From the NCBI GenBank assembly GCA_016234595.1, contig JACRBG010000046.1, forward strand, positions 1-64,000: a stretch of DNA of 64,000 nt, given 5' to 3'. Of the stretch, positions 61,608-64,000 are shown in pieces (positions within the stretch are counted from its first letter, which is position 1; every line of letters starts with the position of its first letter). Source of the DNA: Chloroflexota bacterium. Its GTDB lineage: Bacteria > Chloroflexota > Anaerolineae > Aggregatilineales > J027. A model generated the notes under the pieces. That model saw nothing but the letters and a program-made list of their open reading frames with translations. It ran no database searches and was not told where the DNA came from. Both the position numbers and the translations under genes were made by a program.

Positions 61608-63545
61608 TTAATTAATGACTTCTTGGGGCGGTGGTGGAACATCATCGGTACTACTGCCATACACACACGAATTGTAGTTCTGCCCTACCACAACACGGTA
61701 GTCATATTCACGATTGGGGTCTGGCTCAACCACCACTTGACTATCCCCAATACGCAAAATTTCCTTCAGGCGGTCAAGCTCACTCCCCTTCTCCTCGCCC
61801 GTATAGTCGTAAATCAGTGTTACTTCATGTTTAGCGACATTACGTGAATCTTGGATCGTCGGGATAAACCCTTCCCAAGCCAGTCGGTCAGAGGCCACCT
61901 GATCCCAACCAAGGCCATATTGTGTCCCGTCGAAAATCTCAATCCGGCTCGATTGGTATTGCAAACGGTTCCCTGTCGGTGGAGTGACAAATTCTTTCGC
62001 GACTTGGCGAATCGCAGGCCAATTACCCAGTAGCGTGGCACGTCCATCATCGGGCGTGGTGTAATTTTCAAGCTGTACCCCAATTGAGAGGCTATAGCGT
62101 TCAATCGCGCCGGGGTTTAGGCTCACGGCCATCGGAACAAAGCCCAAGATGTCTTCCAATGACATATCGGTTTGGATAATTTCTAAGGCGCGCGGCCATA
62201 GGGTTGCAACTTGGGTAAAAAGCCCCTTGTCACGGGCCTGCTGCCACATCGCGCGTAAAATATCCATTTGGCGACGCCCTCGATCAAGGTCATTAGTGGT
62301 CACACGGCTGCGGGCATACCAAAGCGCCATATAAGGGTCAAGGGTTTGTACCCCAATCGGCATAGTATAGACTTCCCAATAATTGGCCCAGTCGTCGCCC
62401 GTCGCAATATCGAGCGGCGTTTCGGGGTCAATCAAGCGCCAGTCACGAATCGAGCAATCCACACTGATAGTGAGGCCGCCAAGTTCCTCAATAATGGCTT
62501 TAAAATCGTTAAAATTGACTTTGGCATAGTGATCAATTTGAAGGCCGAAATTATAGAGGAACATCTCTTTCAATAGACCCCAACCACCACCGGGCCAACC
62601 ATTTTGCTGCCCGATTTGCCAAACGCGGTTAATCCGGTCAATTTGATTACCGGGGATATAGACCAACAGGTCTCGCGGCAAATGCCACATGGCTGCCGTA
62701 CCCGTTTCTTTGTTGATGGTCACAATGATAATTACGTCCGTCTGACCACCTGTAGCATCCGTTCCCAACAAGGCGATATTCACAATATTGGGGTCATTCT
62801 CGACTAATTCAGCACGGATCGGAATATCCAAGAAAGTCGTCGCCACCGGGGTCGCATACGTCCCTTCGATAATGAGGGTCGGGCGCGACGTAGGGGATGA
62901 TGTAAAGGTGAAAGTTGGCGACGGTGTGATGGATGGTGTAAAGGTCAGCGTCGGGGTAAATGTATTGGTGGGTGAGGGCGTATCGGATGGATAGGGTGTA
63001 TTGGTTGGGAACGCCGTTGCAGGTGGGGTGTTCGTTGGAAAGGCTGTTGGATTTTGGGCCACAACGGTTGGGCTGTTAGTTGGACGTGGAGTCCGCGTGG
63101 GCACGGATGTCCGAGTTGGGCTGGGTGTGCTGGTTGGAGCAACCGTATCGGTAGCGCTTGGTTCCGCTGTAGCAGTGTCAATGGGTGTTACCGAAAGCGG
63201 CGGTGCCTCATTCGTATTGGTTGCGCTCGGCACGATAGCCTCAGCGGGTTCAGTCGCCATTTCAGTTTCAGCGGAGATGATGACATTATCCCCCTGCTCT
63301 GTTGGCTGGGCGATCGTCAAAAATGTATTGCTGGTCAATAAAGCAGATTCGGCTTGCAAAGTTGGGCCGATAGCGGTTGCTGTTTCTTCGCGGAAACGAT
63401 CCCGGTGGGTTTCCTCACGACGAAATTGAACTTCGTCTACGATACTGGTGATGGTGAAATAGAAAAAGTATAGAATCCCGGCTGCCACGGCCAATGTAAA
63501 AAGGCCTGTTAAGCCGCGTCTAATCCACCGATAAATGGTTCTCAT
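61608..63545 (-). CDS. LytR-CpsA-Psr (LCP) family protein with long Pro/Thr stalk
   Basis: A 645-aa membrane-anchored protein: short cytoplasmic tail, one helix (GLFTLAVAAGILYFFYFTI), a coil or linker, a Thr/Pro-rich stalk (about 136-228) and an external LCP domain (about 250-410) with NIALLGTD, DVIIIVTINKETGTAAMWHLPRDLLVYIPG and DHYAKVNFNDFKAIIEELGGL. LCP enzymes transfer lipid-linked glycopolymers to the wall; the conserved Arg/Asp residues (PRD) are present. A C-terminal region after about 500 resembles an LytR C-terminal domain. It probably attaches surface glycans, in line with the glycan genes of this window. A structured sequence lies upstream of the ATG. Confidence 0.92.
   Translation of the reverse strand: MRTIYRWIRRGLTGLFTLAVAAGILYFFYFTITSIVDEVQFRREETHRDRFREETATAIGPTLQAESALLTSNTFLTIAQPTEQGDNVIISAETEMATEPAEAIVPSATNTNEAPPLSVTPIDTATAEPSATDTVAPTSTPSPTRTSVPTRTPRPTNSPTVVAQNPTAFPTNTPPATAFPTNTPYPSDTPSPTNTFTPTLTFTPSITPSPTFTFTSSPTSRPTLIIEGTYATPVATTFLDIPIRAELVENDPNIVNIALLGTDATGGQTDVIIIVTINKETGTAAMWHLPRDLLVYIPGNQIDRINRVWQIGQQNGWPGGGWGLLKEMFLYNFGLQIDHYAKVNFNDFKAIIEELGGLTISVDCSIRDWRLIDPETPLDIATGDDWANYWEVYTMPIGVQTLDPYMALWYARSRVTTNDLDRGRRQMDILRAMWQQARDKGLFTQVATLWPRALEIIQTDMSLEDILGFVPMAVSLNPGAIERYSLSIGVQLENYTTPDDGRATLLGNWPAIRQVAKEFVTPPTGNRLQYQSSRIEIFDGTQYGLGWDQVASDRLAWEGFIPTIQDSRNVAKHEVTLIYDYTGEEKGSELDRLKEILRIGDSQVVVEPDPNREYDYRVVVGQNYNSCVYGSSTDDVPPPPQEVIN
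62861..63137 (-). repeat. Low-complexity Pro/Thr/Ser-rich coding stretch
   Basis: Within the LCP gene, about 90 residues repeat short TPS/PTxTP/FPTNTP units (for example TAFPTNTPPATAFPTNTPYP). Such stalks lift an outer domain off the membrane and are often glycosylated. The DNA is a degenerate repeat and may vary in length between strains. Confidence 0.8.
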
Positions 63546-63600
63546 TCCAAAAACCTCTTTGATTGTCTATCTTTAGGGGTGCAGCGAATGTACCTTGCCA

Positions 63601-63678
63601 CACAAACCGGATAAGTATAGCTTTGGTTTGTGGGTGGGCAAGACCGAGTAGCCCACGTTCACCCGACGTGCAGCTGGG
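63601..63678 (-). other. Structured element upstream of the LCP gene
   Basis: In the 256-base divergent gap, three adjacent hairpins can form: CACAAACC/GGTTTGTG (63601-63608 with 63625-63632), GTGGGC/GCCCAC (63634-63639 with 63651-63656) and ACCC/GGGT (63661-63664 with 63675-63678). A competing pairing is CACGT/ACGTG (63654-63658 with 63666-63670). A minus-strand TATAAT at 63709-63714 would place all of this in a roughly 155-base LCP leader. No known riboswitch class was recognised. Confidence 0.45.
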
Positions 63679-63726
63679 TATATGCTCTTTGCTTAATCAC
63701 TACACGAAATTATACTATTGATTCGT

Positions 63727-63755
63727 TTGGCACACCGCCACATATCGCATATACT
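63727..63755 (+). promoter_or_regulatory. Sigma70-type promoter of the final SH3b gene
   Basis: TTGGCA (63727-63732, 5 of 6), a 17-base spacer and TATACT (63750-63755, 5 of 6) give a near-consensus promoter, about 47 bases before the ATG at 63802. Confidence 0.72.
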
Positions 63756-63801
63756 TAACTCCAATAAACCCTACTCGAACACTTATTTCGGGAGAAATTT
63801 T

Positions 63802-64000
63802 ATGTGGCGTTCCCTTAGATTCAGTAGTTTCCTTATCCTTCTCCTGATTGCATTAGCGGCTTTTCCGGCCATCCGACCAGCCACGCCCAACATTGCCCAT
63901 GCCCAAGATGGTAATCTTGTGACAGTGATTAGCGGCTCGGCCAATATCCGCAGTGGCCCTTCGGCAGCAACAACTACTCTTGGTTCCGTACCCTATGGCA
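63802..64000 (+). CDS. Secreted SH3b-domain protein, partial (C-terminus beyond window)
   Basis: The first 66 codons are visible: a signal peptide (FSSFLILLLIALAAFPAI, cut probably near NIAHAQ) and the start of a bacterial SH3 domain (VISGSANIRSGPSAATTTLG). It resembles the five-SH3b protein at 7306-8661. GGGAG lies about seven bases before the ATG and a good promoter further upstream. Domain number and any catalytic part are beyond the edge. Confidence 0.88.
   Translation, partial: MWRSLRFSSFLILLLIALAAFPAIRPATPNIAHAQDGNLVTVISGSANIRSGPSAATTTLGSVPYG

Overview
The window looks like chromosomal DNA of a Chloroflexota bacterium, most likely Anaerolineae-like. This is inferred from gene content (many secreted SH3b, LysM and TolB/WD40 proteins, a Ser/Thr kinase fused to a TolB-like propeller, an LCP protein with a Pro/Thr stalk, YfhO and GT-C membrane enzymes, an R2lox) and base composition near 50% GC by eye; no rRNA is present to confirm it. 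Genes are densely packed on both strands. No gap between genes exceeds about 260 bases, and no prophage, insertion sequence or CRISPR array is visible.

Positions 1-9000 hold a tandem pair of S41 proteases (the first cut by the window edge), a cytochrome P450, a three-gene minus-strand operon (five-SH3b secreted protein, TPR-TM protein, M1 metallopeptidase with a degenerate trypsin-like N-terminus) and a tRNA-Leu(GAG) with a consensus promoter. Positions 9000-20800 hold a secreted beta-propeller, a divergent tyrosine recombinase, a YfhO-type membrane protein, a histidine kinase/response regulator pair, an unknown 376-aa protein and a secreted protein plus LysM-M23 peptidase pair. Positions 20800-29300 are mainly housekeeping: trpS, small conserved proteins, an acetyltransferase, a ParA-like ATPase, adenosine-specific kinase, PepA and an HDAC-like deacetylase. 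They end with a second tyrosine recombinase preceded by a near-perfect dif-like palindrome.

Positions 29300-38800 form a cell-surface region: a TolB/SH3b protein with calcium-type loops, a GT-C-like gene interrupted by an in-frame TAG, a NodU/CmcH-type carbamoyltransferase flanked by small membrane proteins including a DUF5989 member, then an SGNH hydrolase and an FGE-fold lipoprotein on the other strand. Positions 38900-47800 are metabolic: a PQQ-type sugar dehydrogenase, divergent agmatine deiminase (interrupted by an in-frame TGA) and N-carbamoylputrescine amidase, R2lox, phosphofructokinase, a TauE/SafE exporter and a P2-type Ca2+ ATPase.

The most notable block is 47951-55435: four tightly coupled genes encoding an AddB-like P-loop protein without nuclease, a UvrD/AddA-like helicase without nuclease, a stand-alone Cas4/AddB-type 4Fe-4S nuclease, and RecJ. 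It reads as an AddAB/RecBCD-type end-resection machine split into separate polypeptides. The rest holds a WD40 protein of unusual codon use, a YigZ/IMPACT protein, Hsp20, a GT1 glycosyltransferase, the kinase-propeller receptor, an LCP ligase with a structured upstream region, and the start of another SH3b protein.
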